From Streptomyces ficellus (lineage in GTDB: Bacteria > Actinomycetota > Actinomycetes > Streptomycetales > Streptomycetaceae): 64,000 nt of DNA. Both the position numbers and the translations under genes were made by a program. Below, in pieces: positions 19,273-26,961 of the stretch (position 1 is its first letter; each line of letters begins with the position of its first letter). The stretch lies in the NCBI RefSeq assembly GCF_009739905.1, contig NZ_CP034279.1, positions 4,836,001-4,900,000 of the forward strand, written 5' to 3'. The notes under the pieces were generated by a model, which saw only the letters and a program-made list of their open reading frames with translations, was not told the DNA's origin and made no database searches.

Positions 19273-20538
19273 CTACGGTCCACGGTCCACGGGCCCGGCA
19301 CCCGACAGGGCCTCGGCGGCCGCCCGCTGGTAGCGCAGCACCGCCTGCTCGGCGGCCCGCAGGTCGCACGGGGCGCTCCACAGCATGCGGCGCGCCACGT
19401 CGTACCGCTCGATCAGCAGCGGGTCCTCCGCCAGGCCGTGCCGGGCGACCTTCGCCCGGTACGCGTCGAGCCGGCCGCGCAGCTCCGCCCGGACCGCCAG
19501 CGGCGCGGTGACCGCCGTCAACTGTTCACGGGCCCGCAGCAGTTCCTCCTCGGCCTCCTGCTCCAGCGCCTCCAGCAGCGGCGACAGCCGGTGCCACCGC
19601 GCGTGGCGGCGGTGGTCGGCGGCCGCCGCCAGGCGCTCCTGGAGAACGGTCGGCGGACCGTTCACCACCGGTACCTCCGAGGCGGCGATCTTCGCCAGCA
19701 CCTCGCCCCGGGCCGCCCGCGCCTCGGTGAGCGTCCGGTCGGCGCGCGAGAGGACGTCCCGCAGCCGCAGCAGCCGGGCCTCCGAGTCCTGCCGCACCTG
19801 GAGCACCGCCTCGATCTCGCGGCGCACGTCCTCCAGCGCCCGGGCCGCCCGGTCGTAGCGGTCGGTGTCCGGCCGCCCGCCCCCGGGCGCCGAACTGCCC
19901 AGGGCGGGGCGCCAGAAGGCCAGCGGGTCGGTCACCACCTGCGAGCGCAGCGTCGTCAGCTCGTGCGTGATGGACTCCAGGTCGTCGCCGGCCGGGTGCT
20001 CCCCGGGGCGTACGCCCACCGAGTGCGCCAGCGAACGGGTGCGGCGCAGCTCGGCCGCCAGCAGGTCTATCCGGGCGGGCAGGGCCGACCACACGGCGTC
20101 CGCCGTCACGACCATGTCGAGGGAGCTCGCGTACAGCTCGTTCATCCGCTCCACCAGCCGCTCCAGCGTGAACCGTTCGGCCAGTTTGGACGGTGTGCCC
20201 GACACCGTCACGCTCTCGCCGCGCAGCCGCTCCGTCAGCTCGGCCAGCTCCTCGCGTCCGGGCCAGCGCCGCCGGGCGCGCACCTCGCGCACCTCGTCCA
20301 GCGCCTCCGTGTACGCGTCGAAGTACGTCCACAGCAGGGTGATCGTCTGCTCGGTGCCGGCCCAGCGGTCCTTGGTCGTGCCGGTCAGCTCGGCGCCCTC
20401 GAGGAGCCTGCGGCCCGCGTGGTCCTGGAGGGCGAGCAGCGAGTCCTCCACCGCCTTGTGCTCCGCCCCGAGCCGCGCCAGCGCACGGTCCACCTCGTCC
20501 CGGTCCATCACCGGCCCTGGAGGTCCCGTGACGCCCAT
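19273..20538 (-). CDS. predicted coiled-coil protein of the PknG operon
   Basis: The 421-residue soluble protein starts at ATG 20538 after GAGAGGTG. It is almost wholly helical by composition, rich in Ala, Leu, Glu and Arg with long heptad-like stretches (for example RAARALEDVRREIEAVLQ and LRRTRSLAHSVG), and has no signal, membrane segment or catalytic motif. It lies between the GlnH-like and PknG genes, a position empty in the mycobacterial operon. It may be a cytoplasmic coupler between the membrane sensor and the kinase. Function unknown. Confidence 0.75.
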   Translation of the reverse strand: MGVTGPPGPVMDRDEVDRALARLGAEHKAVEDSLLALQDHAGRRLLEGAELTGTTKDRWAGTEQTITLLWTYFDAYTEALDEVREVRARRRWPGREELAELTERLRGESVTVSGTPSKLAERFTLERLVERMNELYASSLDMVVTADAVWSALPARIDLLAAELRRTRSLAHSVGVRPGEHPAGDDLESITHELTTLRSQVVTDPLAFWRPALGSSAPGGGRPDTDRYDRAARALEDVRREIEAVLQVRQDSEARLLRLRDVLSRADRTLTEARAARGEVLAKIAASEVPVVNGPPTVLQERLAAAADHRRHARWHRLSPLLEALEQEAEEELLRAREQLTAVTAPLAVRAELRGRLDAYRAKVARHGLAEDPLLIERYDVARRMLWSAPCDLRAAEQAVLRYQRAAAEALSGAGPVDRGP

Positions 20539-20565
20539 CGATCACCTCTCCACTCGTCCACAGGG

Positions 20566-21639
20566 TCAGTTGGTGCGGTACTTCGGCGCCGGCGGGCCGG
20601 CTATGCCGGGCAGGACGGGCCGCAGCCACTGGTCGTACGCCTTCGTCCAGGGGCCCTTGCGGTAGTCGACCAGCACCGCGTTGACCCGCCGTACGAGGTC
20701 GTCGTTGCCGAGCTTCGCGGCGACCCCGTAGTACTCGGTGGTGAAGGGCTTGCCCTTCAGCTCGACGGCCGGGTCCTGGGCCGCCTGTCCGGCCGCCAGC
20801 GCGTTGTCCGTGACGACCGCGTCGACCTCGCCGAGCTGGAGCCGTACGAGACAGTCGAGCTGGTTGGGCACGGTGTGGACGTCCTCGTCCTCGGGCCGGT
20901 CGTCGTGCGCGTCCCGGTAGACGGCGCCGAACGAGTTCCGCGCCAGCGCCTCGTACGCCGTCGAACCCTCCGCCGAGCAGACCCGCTTGCCCTTGAGGGA
21001 CGTGTCGTAGCCGGTGACCGGGGAGTCCTCCGGGGCGAGGACCTGCTGCCCGGCCTGGAAGTAGGCGGTGGAGAAGGCGACCTGCTCGATCCGCTTGCAG
21101 TTGATCGTCATCGTCCGCACCACCAGGTCGACCGTCCCGTTCTCCAGGGCGGAGATCCGCTGGTTGGTGGGGACGGCCCGGAAGATGACGTCGTCCCGGC
21201 TGCCGAGGATGTCCTCGGCGATCGCCCGGGCCAGGTCGATGTCGAAGCCCTCCAGCCGGCCGGTCGCCGGATTGCGGTACCCCCACCGGTAGCTGTTCTG
21301 GTCGACGCCGACGACCAGCTTGCCGCGCGCCTTGATGGCGTCGACGGACGGCCCGTCCGCGGTGGACGGCGGCAGGGAGGCCTCCGGGTCCTGGCAGGTG
21401 TCGGCCCTGACGGGGAGGGCGCTGTCCGCGCCGGACACCGCGGAGCGGCCGGGTCCGCCGTGGGACAGCGGCACCAGGGTCAGCGCGGCGGTCAGCCCGC
21501 ACGCCACGGCCATCGCCGCGACCCCGCCCCAGCCGCGCAGCCGCGCGGCGCCCCGGGCGGCACGCGCGCGCCACCCCCTCGGGCCGGTCCGGCCGGGCGG
21601 CCGCCCGGGAACCGGCTCCGTGCCGTCGTCGCCCTTCAT
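20566..21639 (-). CDS. GlnH-like amino-acid-binding protein (SBP family 3)
   Basis: The 357-residue protein starts at ATG 21639 after GGGGAGG. A positively charged N-terminus and one hydrophobic segment (about 35-57) are followed by a family 3 solute-binding domain: KLVVGVDQNSYRWGYRNPATGRLEGFDIDLARAIA with the usual ligand-gripping residues, then VDLVVRTMTI, and SLKGKRVCSAEGST. It matches glutamate/aspartate-binding proteins. No ABC permease or ATPase is adjacent; instead it sits in the PknG operon, as GlnH does in mycobacteria, where it senses Asp/Glu for PknG. The segment around its single early Cys is a poor lipobox, so the protein may be anchored by a transmembrane helix rather than lipid. 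Confidence 0.85.
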   Translation of the reverse strand: MKGDDGTEPVPGRPPGRTGPRGWRARAARGAARLRGWGGVAAMAVACGLTAALTLVPLSHGGPGRSAVSGADSALPVRADTCQDPEASLPPSTADGPSVDAIKARGKLVVGVDQNSYRWGYRNPATGRLEGFDIDLARAIAEDILGSRDDVIFRAVPTNQRISALENGTVDLVVRTMTINCKRIEQVAFSTAYFQAGQQVLAPEDSPVTGYDTSLKGKRVCSAEGSTAYEALARNSFGAVYRDAHDDRPEDEDVHTVPNQLDCLVRLQLGEVDAVVTDNALAAGQAAQDPAVELKGKPFTTEYYGVAAKLGNDDLVRRVNAVLVDYRKGPWTKAYDQWLRPVLPGIAGPPAPKYRTN

Positions 21640-21656
21640 CGTGCCTCCCCTCGCCC

Positions 21657-23078
21657 TCACCGGTACTCCGACAGCCTGCGGTTGACGCCCATGACGGCGC
21701 CGGCCGCGCCCACCACGGCCAGCGCGGCGGCTCCGGCCGGGAGGCCGGTCAGCGCGGCGCGCCCGTCCTCGGCGGCGCGGGTGAACTCGCCCTGCTCGTG
21801 GTCGCGTGCGCGTTCCAGCGCCGCGTCCACGTCGTCGAAGGACTCGCCGGTGGAGCCGTCGGGGCCGATCACCCTGGCCAGCGCCCCCTCGTAGTTGCCC
21901 GCGTTGTCCGTCTCCCGGGCGTTCTGGTGCCGGTCCTTCCACTCGGAGACCCGCGCCGAGGCCTCCGTCACCGGTGTCCTGCCCGCGCTGTCGTCCGCGA
22001 GCGCGGCCGCCCGGTCCAGCGCCGCGGTGAGCCTGCCCATGCCCGTGCCGTAGTCGGTCTCGTACTTGTCGCTCTTGCCGTCGGCGGTCAGCACCGCGCC
22101 GCGCGCCACCAGGGTCAGGTTCTCGTTCGCCCGTGCCTTCAGGGAGTTGATCCGCGCCTCGTTCAGCACCTTGAGGGAATTCTGGCCGTGGGCGGTGGCC
22201 TCGTCGAGGCCCGCCCGCGCCACCGCGTGCCCGGCCGCCAGCCACAGCAGCACCACCGTGGACGCGGCCGTGGCGGCCAGCAGCCCCTGGTTGAACACCC
22301 GGTGGGTGCGCAGGTACGAGCGGCGCTGCGCCCACAGAAGGGCGGCGAGCGCCACGATCCCGGTGCCGAGTGACAGGAACGGCCACGTCCGGGCGTCCCG
22401 GTCGTCCTGGCCCAGGCGCGCGGTCTCCGCCTCGTACAGCCGCTCGGCGGCGGGCAGCAGCCGGGTGCTCATCTGCTGGTTGGCGTAGCGCAGATAGGCG
22501 CCGCCCAGCGGCAGGCCCTGGCGGTTGGCCGCGCGGGCGCGCTCGACGAGGCCCGTGTAGCGCGGCAGGTGTTCGTTGAGCCGGCCGATGTCCCGGGCGG
22601 ATGCGGACGACGCGTCCGTGTGCGACGCGGCCTTGACGAGCAGCCGGGACGCGGTGGTGATGTCCTCCTCGTACCGCTCGCGCACTCCGGCGGGCTCCTG
22701 CGCGCCGGCCAGGAAGCCGCCCGCCGCGGCCGTGTCGGCGTCCGCCAGGGAGCGGTAGATGTCCGCCGCGTCGGCGCTCAGCGGCTGACTGCGGCTCACC
22801 ACGTCGTCGGCCGCCGCCGCCCGGTCGGACACCTCGAACGCGGTGACCGCCCCGAACGCCACGACCAGCGCGGCCAGTACGGCCCCCAGGATCCGGAGCC
22901 GCCCAGGCTCGGTCGTCGCGGCTCCACGCAGCCGGGCCGCCCCCTCGGCCCACGCGCCCCGCCCGGCGGGCGGCCCCCCGGGCGCCGTCACGGGGTCCGG
23001 TCCCGGTGCCGGCGGTGGCGGCGCGCCGGGCGGACCCGGCACGGCCGGTGCGGCCGGCGCGTCCGGTGCGTATGTCAC
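21657..23078 (-). CDS. GlnX-like four-helix membrane sensor protein
   Basis: The 473-residue protein starts at GTG 23078 with GGGGAGG upstream. A Pro-rich cytoplasmic N-terminus leads to membrane helix 1 (ILGAVLAALVVAFGAVTAF), a long helical extracellular domain, helices 2 and 3 (FLSLGTGIVALAALLWA; LLAATAASTVVLLWLA), a second extracellular helical domain, and helix 4 near the C-terminus. The layout, four helices with two outside helical domains, is that of mycobacterial GlnX (Rv0412c), which works with GlnH to control PknG. It heads the operon that runs to the FHA gene. Confidence 0.8.
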   Translation of the reverse strand: MTYAPDAPAAPAVPGPPGAPPPPAPGPDPVTAPGGPPAGRGAWAEGAARLRGAATTEPGRLRILGAVLAALVVAFGAVTAFEVSDRAAAADDVVSRSQPLSADAADIYRSLADADTAAAGGFLAGAQEPAGVRERYEEDITTASRLLVKAASHTDASSASARDIGRLNEHLPRYTGLVERARAANRQGLPLGGAYLRYANQQMSTRLLPAAERLYEAETARLGQDDRDARTWPFLSLGTGIVALAALLWAQRRSYLRTHRVFNQGLLAATAASTVVLLWLAAGHAVARAGLDEATAHGQNSLKVLNEARINSLKARANENLTLVARGAVLTADGKSDKYETDYGTGMGRLTAALDRAAALADDSAGRTPVTEASARVSEWKDRHQNARETDNAGNYEGALARVIGPDGSTGESFDDVDAALERARDHEQGEFTRAAEDGRAALTGLPAGAAALAVVGAAGAVMGVNRRLSEYR

Positions 23079-23233
23079 GTGACCTCCCCCTCGGTCGCTC
23101 ACCGCAGTATGGCGAAAGGGGCCGGTGTTCACACCAGGCTTGACTCGATCTTGTCCTGCTGTGCCCGCCGCCCCGCTCGCACCACCCCTCGATCTCCCCA
23201 CCCTGTATACGCCGTACGCACCCCGGAGGTTCC

Positions 23234-24214
23234 CTACTCGGGGCCCCGCGCGTAGTGCGCCCGCAGCCTGGCCCGCGCCCCGGCGGGGGCGCCGAGGCGG
23301 TCCAGGCCGAGCAGCGCGGCGCCCAGGACGGGAGGTTCGGTCACCACGTGGACGGTGGCCCTCGGGGCGCGGGCGGCGAGCAGTTCGGTGATCCGGCCGT
23401 CCAGCCGGGGATGCCGGGCCGCCAGCACGCTGCCGCCCAGGAGGACCGGAACCTCCTCGTCCAGCAGGCCGAGCCGGTCCAGGGCGACCGTCGCCAGCGC
23501 GACGACCTCCTCCGCCTGCCGCTCCACCAGCGAGCGGGCCACCGGGTCGCCCGCGGCGCCCGCCGCGAACAGCACCGGCGTCAGCTCGTGCCGCCGCCCG
23601 GCCGGGATCCGCCCCAGGTGCAGCGCCTCGACCAGCGCGTACACCGAGTCCAGGCCGAAGTGCGCCGGGAGGGCCCGGGCCAGCTCCGTCGGCTCACCGC
23701 GCCCGTCCTCCGCCCGCGCGGCGCACCACAGCGCCTCCTCCACGAGGAACGAACCCCCGCCCCAGTCGCCGGAGATCCGGCCGACCGACGGGAAGCGGGC
23801 GGTGCGCCCGTCCGGCAGCATGCCCACGCAGTTGATACCGGCACCGCACACGACGGCCACCCCGCGCGGCTCGTCCACGCCCGCCCGGAGGATCGCGAAC
23901 GTGTCGTTGCGGACCTCGACCGTCCGCCCCCACGCGCGCGCGTGCAGGGCAGCCGTCAACTCGGCCTCCTCGGCGGGGAAGTCGGCGTTGGCCAGGCACG
24001 CCGACACGTGCCGCGCTCCGGCGACGGGCAGGCCGGCGGACGCCCGCGCCTCGCCGACGATCGCCGCCAGCACGTCGAGCGCCGGCCCGACGCCCACCCT
24101 CGGCGGCTGGAAGCCCGGCCCGCGCGCGGCGGCCAGGACCGTGCCGTCGTCGCCGACGAACGCCACGTCCGACTTGCTGTTGCCCGCGTCGATCGCGAGG
24201 ACCGCGGCGGTCAC
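23234..24214 (-). CDS. N-acetylglucosamine/glucosamine kinase, BadF/BcrA family (csnK-like)
   Basis: The 326-residue protein begins AVLAIDAGNSKSDVAF, the phosphate-1 loop of the ASKHA ATPase fold in the BadF/BadG group that includes N-acetylglucosamine kinases. Other landmarks are VRNDTFAILRAG, AVVCGAGINCVGM and DWGGGSFLVEEAL. Its GTG start overlaps the stop of the GH4 gene (GTGA), so the two are co-translated. In the Streptomyces csn operon a kinase follows the GH4 enzyme and phosphorylates amino sugars released from chitosan oligosaccharides. The same job is likely here. Confidence 0.85.
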   Translation of the reverse strand: MTAAVLAIDAGNSKSDVAFVGDDGTVLAAARGPGFQPPRVGVGPALDVLAAIVGEARASAGLPVAGARHVSACLANADFPAEEAELTAALHARAWGRTVEVRNDTFAILRAGVDEPRGVAVVCGAGINCVGMLPDGRTARFPSVGRISGDWGGGSFLVEEALWCAARAEDGRGEPTELARALPAHFGLDSVYALVEALHLGRIPAGRRHELTPVLFAAGAAGDPVARSLVERQAEEVVALATVALDRLGLLDEEVPVLLGGSVLAARHPRLDGRITELLAARAPRATVHVVTEPPVLGAALLGLDRLGAPAGARARLRAHYARGPE

Positions 24215-25476
24215 GCCCACGCCAGGTGCTCCCGGTTGTGCGCGATCAGCCGGTCGGTCAGCCCGTCGGCGAGCGCGTACTGGCCGATCAGCGGGTGCGC
24301 CAGCAGCGCCGTGAACACCCGGTCGCGCCCGCCGCGCACGGCGGCCTGGAGCGCCAGGTCCTCGTAGGCCGTCACGTGCGCGACGAGCCCCGCGTACAGC
24401 GGGTCGAGCGCGGGCACCGGCAGCGGCACCGCGCCCTCGGTGTCCACGGCCGCCGGCACCTCGATCACCGCGTCGTCCGGCAGGAACGGCAGCGTGCCCC
24501 GGTTGACGGTGTTGACCACCTGCGTGCCCGGCCCGGAGCCGCCCAGCAGCGCCGCCGCCAGGTTGACCGCCGCCTCCGAGTAGAAGGCGCCGCCCCGCCG
24601 GGCGAGCAGCTCCGGCTTCTCGTCCAGCGCGGGGTCGCCGTACATCGCCAGCAGTTCCCGCTCCATGGCGGCGACCTCGGCCGCCCGCGACGGCTTCGTC
24701 CCCAGCTCCCGGACGACCTCGTCGTGGGCGTAGAAGTAGCGCAGGTAGTACGAGGGGACGACGCCCAGCCGGTCGAGCAGGGCGCGCGGCAGCCGCAGGT
24801 CGCCGGCGATGGTGTCGCCGTGCGCGGCGAGCAGCTTCGGCAGGACGTCCTCGCCGTCCGGCCCGCCGAGCCGCACGGCCCGCTCCCAGGTCAGGTGGTT
24901 GAGCCCGACGTGGTCCAGGTGGACGGCGTCCGGTGCGACGCCCAGCAGCCGCGCGAACCTCCGCTGGAAACCGATGGCCACGTTGCACAGCCCGACGGCC
25001 CGGTGGCCCGCCCGGAGCAGGGCGCGGGTGACGATCCCGACCGGGTTGGTGAAGTCGATGATCCAGGCACGGGGGTTGGACCGCCGTACGCGCTCGGCGA
25101 TGTCCAGCACCACCGGCACCGTGCGCAGCGCCTTGGCGAGCCCGCCGGCGCCGGTCGTCTCCTGGCCCACGCAGCCGCACTCCAGCGGCCACGTCTCGTC
25201 CTGGTGCCGGGCCGCCTGTCCGCCGACCCGCAGTTGCAGCAGTACGGCGTCGGCGCCGTCGACCCCGGCCTCCAGGTCGGACGTGGTCGTGACGCGCCCG
25301 TCGTGGCCCTGCTTGGCGAAGATCCGCCGGGCCAGTCCGCCGACGGGTTCCAGCCGGTCGGCGTCCGGGTCGATCAGGACGAGTTCCCCGACCGGGAGGG
25401 TGTCGCGGAGCCGGGCGAACCCGTCGACCAGTTCGGGGGTGTAGGTGGAGCCGCCCCCCACAACAGCCAGCTTCAT
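24211..25476 (-). CDS. GH4 family glycosidase (6-phospho-beta-glucosidase-like, csnH-like)
   Basis: The 421-residue protein starts with MKLAVVGGGSTYTPELVDG, the NAD-binding Rossmann motif of GH4 enzymes. It also has RVGGQAARHQDETWPLECG, IIDFTNPVGIVTRAL and LCNVAIGFQR, where the conserved Asn and Cys help bind the divalent metal. GH4 enzymes use NAD and metal in an oxidation-elimination mechanism. It is annotated as 6-phospho-beta-glucosidase by family habit, but next to a ROK repressor and an amino-sugar kinase it fits CsnH of the chitosan-oligosaccharide operon. It ends in a 4-bp overlap with the kinase gene. Confidence 0.88.
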   Translation of the reverse strand: MKLAVVGGGSTYTPELVDGFARLRDTLPVGELVLIDPDADRLEPVGGLARRIFAKQGHDGRVTTTSDLEAGVDGADAVLLQLRVGGQAARHQDETWPLECGCVGQETTGAGGLAKALRTVPVVLDIAERVRRSNPRAWIIDFTNPVGIVTRALLRAGHRAVGLCNVAIGFQRRFARLLGVAPDAVHLDHVGLNHLTWERAVRLGGPDGEDVLPKLLAAHGDTIAGDLRLPRALLDRLGVVPSYYLRYFYAHDEVVRELGTKPSRAAEVAAMERELLAMYGDPALDEKPELLARRGGAFYSEAAVNLAAALLGGSGPGTQVVNTVNRGTLPFLPDDAVIEVPAAVDTEGAVPLPVPALDPLYAGLVAHVTAYEDLALQAAVRGGRDRVFTALLAHPLIGQYALADGLTDRLIAHNREHLAWA

Positions 25477-25580
25477 GCCCGTCTCACCCTTCGCTCCGGA
25501 CGGTGTGACGCCCTCGGCGTCCGTACAGGGCCGGGGGAAGCGGGGCTGTGCGCTTCATGCGGTGACTCCTGAGGTGGGGT

Positions 25581-26816
25581 TCAACGGGAGGTGTCGAAGA
25601 CGTCGTCACGGGTCGCGGCCAGCGCGCTCTCCAGCGCGCCGCGCAGCACGGGGTCCTGGCGTACGCCGCCGGTGACGAGCCGGGGCCGGGACGGGGCCAG
25701 CTCGGCCAGCTCGGCCGCCACGCGCTCGCGCAGCGGCTCGCCCCCGGCCGTGATCACCTCGCCGGACAGCACCACCAGCTCGGGGTCGAGGACGGACACG
25801 AGCGCGGCGAGCCCGGTGGCGAGCCCGGTCGCGAAGGAGCCGAGCAGCCGGGCGTACGGGCCGGGCCCGGCGTGCGCGGCCCGCCGCACCAGCTCGGCGG
25901 CGACCTCGGCGTGCGTACCGCGCTCCCCGCGCCGCCCGCTCGGTACGTCCTCGATGCCACACTCGCGGGCCAGCCGGGCCACCGCCCGGGCGCCCGCCAG
26001 CTCCTGGAAGCCGCCGCTGTTGGCCCTGGTGACCTGCCGCACCAGCGGTGTGCCCGGCACGGGCAGGAAACCGACCTCGCCCGCGCCGCCGGTGAAGCCG
26101 CGGTGCAGCCGGCCCCCGAGCACCAGGGCGGCGCCCAGGCCCTCCTCGTTCCACAGCAGGACGAAGTCCCGATGCCCCCGCGCGGCCCCCAGCCGCTGCT
26201 CGGCGACCGCGACCAGGTTCACGTCGTTCTCGTACCCGACCGGCATGGGCAGCGCCGCCGCCAGCTCGTCCAGCAGCGCGGGGGAGTGCCAGCCCGGCAG
26301 GTGGGCGGCGTACCGCAGCCGCCCGGTCGACGGGTCGAACGCGCCGGGGGTGCCGATCACCAGCCGGTGCACCTCGCCCCGGGTGATCCCGGCCGCCTTC
26401 ACGGCCCCGTCCAGCGCGTCCGTCACCTGCCGTACGACGTCCCCGGCCGCCTTCCTCGGGGTGGCCAGGCCGAACTCGCCCAGCACCGTGCCGGTCACGT
26501 CGGCGACGGCCGCGCGGACGCGCCGCGGGGTGACGTCGAGCCCGGCCACGTACGCGGCGCGCGGGTTCACGGCGTACAGCCGGGCGCCCGGCCCCGGGCG
26601 CCCCTCGGTCACGCCGGTCGCCACGACGAGACCGGCCGCCTCCAGCCGCGCCAGCAGCTGCGACGCGGTGGGCTTGGACAGTCCGGTCAGCGTCCCGATC
26701 CTGGTCCGGGACAGGGGCCCGTGCTCCAGCAGCAGGTCGAGCGCGGCCCGGTCGTTCATGGCCCGCAGCACGCGCGGCGTGCCGGGGGTGGCCCCGGAGG
26801 CGCCGGTACCGGTCAC
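25581..26816 (-). CDS. ROK-family transcriptional repressor (csnR-like)
   Basis: The 411-residue protein has an N-terminal winged helix (LSRTRIGTLTGLSKPTASQLLARLEAAGLV) and a ROK sugar-sensing domain (VAGLDVTPRRVRAAVADVTG; VIGTPGAFD; YENDVNLVAVAEQRLG; GGAGEVGFL). The phosphate-loop glycines of true sugar kinases are missing, and so is the CxCGxxGC zinc site of many ROK proteins. Its place directly before GH4 and kinase genes matches CsnR, the repressor of chitosan metabolism. A perfect 15-bp palindrome 37 bp upstream of its start suggests autorepression and control of the operon. Confidence 0.87.
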   Translation of the reverse strand: MTGTGASGATPGTPRVLRAMNDRAALDLLLEHGPLSRTRIGTLTGLSKPTASQLLARLEAAGLVVATGVTEGRPGPGARLYAVNPRAAYVAGLDVTPRRVRAAVADVTGTVLGEFGLATPRKAAGDVVRQVTDALDGAVKAAGITRGEVHRLVIGTPGAFDPSTGRLRYAAHLPGWHSPALLDELAAALPMPVGYENDVNLVAVAEQRLGAARGHRDFVLLWNEEGLGAALVLGGRLHRGFTGGAGEVGFLPVPGTPLVRQVTRANSGGFQELAGARAVARLARECGIEDVPSGRRGERGTHAEVAAELVRRAAHAGPGPYARLLGSFATGLATGLAALVSVLDPELVVLSGEVITAGGEPLRERVAAELAELAPSRPRLVTGGVRQDPVLRGALESALAATRDDVFDTSR

Positions 26817-26852
26817 GGGGAAACACCTGCCTCACCGGTGGGGAACCACTGT

Positions 26853-26867
26853 CAGGAAAGTTTCCTG
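26853..26867. promoter_or_regulatory. perfect palindromic operator, probable CsnR site
   Basis: CAGGAAAGTTTCCTG is a perfect 15-bp dyad centred on one G, 37-51 bp upstream of the ROK repressor start. The AGGAAA/TTTCCT half-sites agree, from memory, with the operator reported for CsnR in front of chitosanase and csn genes. No second copy was seen before the GH4 gene, so one promoter probably serves all three genes. Confidence 0.65.
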
Positions 26868-26911
26868 TCGGAGTGGCTGGACGATAGGGCGGCCGGGAGG
26901 AGCACGTCAAC

Positions 26912-26944
26912 AGGGCGCCCCCGCCGCGACGGCGGGGGCGCCCT
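26912..26944 (-). terminator. strong hairpin downstream of mscS
   Basis: A perfect 14-bp GC-rich stem (26912-26925 with 26931-26944) and a 5-nt loop lie 18 bp beyond the stop of the MscS gene, which is read leftward. It should end that transcript before the csn-like promoter. Confidence 0.75.
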
Positions 26945-26961
26945 TCCGGGGCGGTGTCGCC

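Noticed and set aside
20566..21639. Complete glutamate ABC importer
   Set aside because: No permease or ATPase gene for this family is present around the binding protein; the neighbours are signalling genes.
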